Assembly: GCA_963800255.1 (NCBI GenBank)
Contig: CAWDAK010000006.1
Span: 1 to 64,000, forward strand
Length of the DNA: 64,000 nt
Source of the DNA: DATFVA01 sp963800255
Lineage (GTDB): Bacteria > Bacteroidota > Ignavibacteria > Ignavibacteriales > Ignavibacteriaceae
Direction of reading: 5' to 3'
Position numbers and translations under genes: made by a program. How positions within the stretch are numbered: the stretch's first letter is position 1; every line of letters starts with the position of its first letter. The notes under the pieces were generated by a model, which saw only the letters and a program-made list of their open reading frames with translations, made no database searches and was not told where the DNA came from. Below, piece after piece: positions 63,481 to 64,000 of this stretch.

Positions 63481-63850
63481 GCCATTCCCTCGCATCCTTT
63501 TAAAAGCTTAACGTAAGTAGAGTTGTTGCCCCTCCCGGTAGCCATCTCTTCGCATCCCTCTTAGAAGCTTCATAGAAGCTTAACGTAAGTAGAGTATTTG
63601 CACCTCCCGGTAGAACATCCCCCCTCCACTCTCTCGGCGATATCCCAACCCTCCGTTCCCTGGCATCCTCTTAAAAGCCTCATAGAAGCTTAACGTAAGT
63701 AGAGTTGTTGCCTCTCCCGGTAGCCATCCCCCTTTCAACCCCATATATCCACTCCCCATCTCTCGGCGATATCCCAACCCTCCGTCCCCTGGCATCCTCT
63801 TAAAAGCTTCATAGAAGCTTAACGTAAGTAGAGTTACTGCCTCTCCCAAT
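63481..63850 (+). repeat. Four-copy imperfect repeat cluster
   Basis: The core AGCTTAACGTAAGTAGAG occurs at 63505, 63577, 63687 and 63816. Around it, CATCCTCTTAAAAGC on the left and the C-rich TCTCCCGGTAGCCATC on the right recur with variations. The spacing between cores is 72, 110 and 129 bases. On the minus strand this would read as a repeated peptide LTLSFYEAFKRMPG, but the copies differ in length and the frame is not held, so it is not treated as coding. Confidence 0.8.
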
Positions 63851-63884
63851 CCCTGATTCACAATTGAAGCATAAAAACCTGATA

Positions 63885-63939
63885 AATACTAAGTGAAAAC
63901 GCAGTGAATACGCTCTGAAAACGCAATGAATGCGCTTCT
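63885..63939 (+). repeat. Second 11-bp-period array, homologous to that at 17.4 kb
   Basis: Five consecutive 11-base units: AATACTAAGTG, AAAACGCAGTG, AATACGCTCTG, AAAACGCAATG and AATGCGCTTCT. They match units 2-6 of the array at 17393-17480 in the same order with 1-3 changes each in the first four. Confidence 0.85.
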
Positions 63940-64000
63940 CATCCTAAAGAAATACCTTCCAGGTACCTCCCTTACTCCTCATCTTAAGCTTCTGATTACG

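Larger units (their letters stand above)
63402..64000. other. Gene-free end of the window, filled by repeats
   Basis: No protein gene is convincing here. The stretch holds a 15-bp direct repeat pair, a four-copy dispersed repeat and an 11-bp-period array, each listed below. The C+T-rich plus strand gives a long minus-strand open frame that is only a by-product of the repeats. Confidence 0.6.

Noticed and set aside
63481..63850. Possible CRISPR array
   Set aside because: Repeat units are longer, imperfect, irregularly spaced (72, 110 and 129 bases) and no cas genes are present.
63580..63861. Minus-strand 93-codon open frame with repeated peptide LTLSFYEAFKRMPG
   Set aside because: It arises from the dispersed repeats; copies differ in length and the reading frame is not kept over all four. 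No start site or family match.

Overview
This is about 64 kb of a chromosome from the Bacteroidota/Chlorobi side of the tree, most likely an Ignavibacteria-type organism. Several secreted proteins end in the T9SS sorting domain typical of that group, with the motif NYPNPFNPST or a close variant. PorV-like, Omp28-like, DUF6029 and DUF4397 proteins are present, and a few start regions carry a TAnnTTTG promoter element. There is one tRNA gene and no rRNA. No transposase, integrase or CRISPR array was seen. This placement is inference from protein families, not from a marker gene.

Layout. Positions 1-3008 (minus strand) hold part of a type I restriction-modification operon: a frameshifted hsdM, then dinD and a GIY-YIG protein. 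It lies beside the 3' end of a tRNA-Lys gene. Positions 3.6-13.9 kb carry small envelope and redox genes, an S9 peptidase, a repeat-built T9SS protein, DoxX, a FecR-like anti-sigma protein, a response regulator, and TPR, HEAT and carbohydrate-binding-like proteins. Positions 14.0-24.5 kb are a secretome region: a frameshifted metalloprotease, a TrmB-type regulator overlapping an Omp28 lipoprotein gene, two T9SS cargo proteins, a TlpA-like thioredoxin and a DUF6029 barrel. Positions 25.1-33.4 kb form one outer-membrane unit: DUF4397 lipoprotein, TonB-dependent receptor, a large secreted protein with one frameshift, and a PorV/PorQ-like barrel. Several of these genes have strong Shine-Dalgarno sequences.

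Positions 34-39.7 kb hold an SGNH hydrolase with TPRs, a MATE-like transporter and a DPP-IV-like peptidase. Positions 39.7-44.1 kb are a bacterial NHEJ operon (Ku, two small membrane proteins, LigD split by an in-frame UGA). Positions 44.3-47.1 kb hold a lysine-rich exported protein and a two-component system whose regulator gene is bracketed by two look-alike terminators. The rest is mostly housekeeping: P5C dehydrogenase, SerC with a DUF1015 protein, phosphatases, valyl-tRNA synthetase, a FemAB-like acyltransferase with one frameshift, and the ergothioneine pair EgtB/EgtD.

Two patterns run across the window. First, four genes are each broken by a frame change of the same sense (one base too many), with both halves otherwise clean. 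That points either to sequencing or assembly error or to very recent lesions. Second, non-coding repeats stand out: a cloverleaf-like terminator element at 17.2 kb, an 11-bp-period array present at both 17.4 kb and 63.9 kb with its units in the same order, and a dispersed-repeat cluster at 63.5-63.85 kb.
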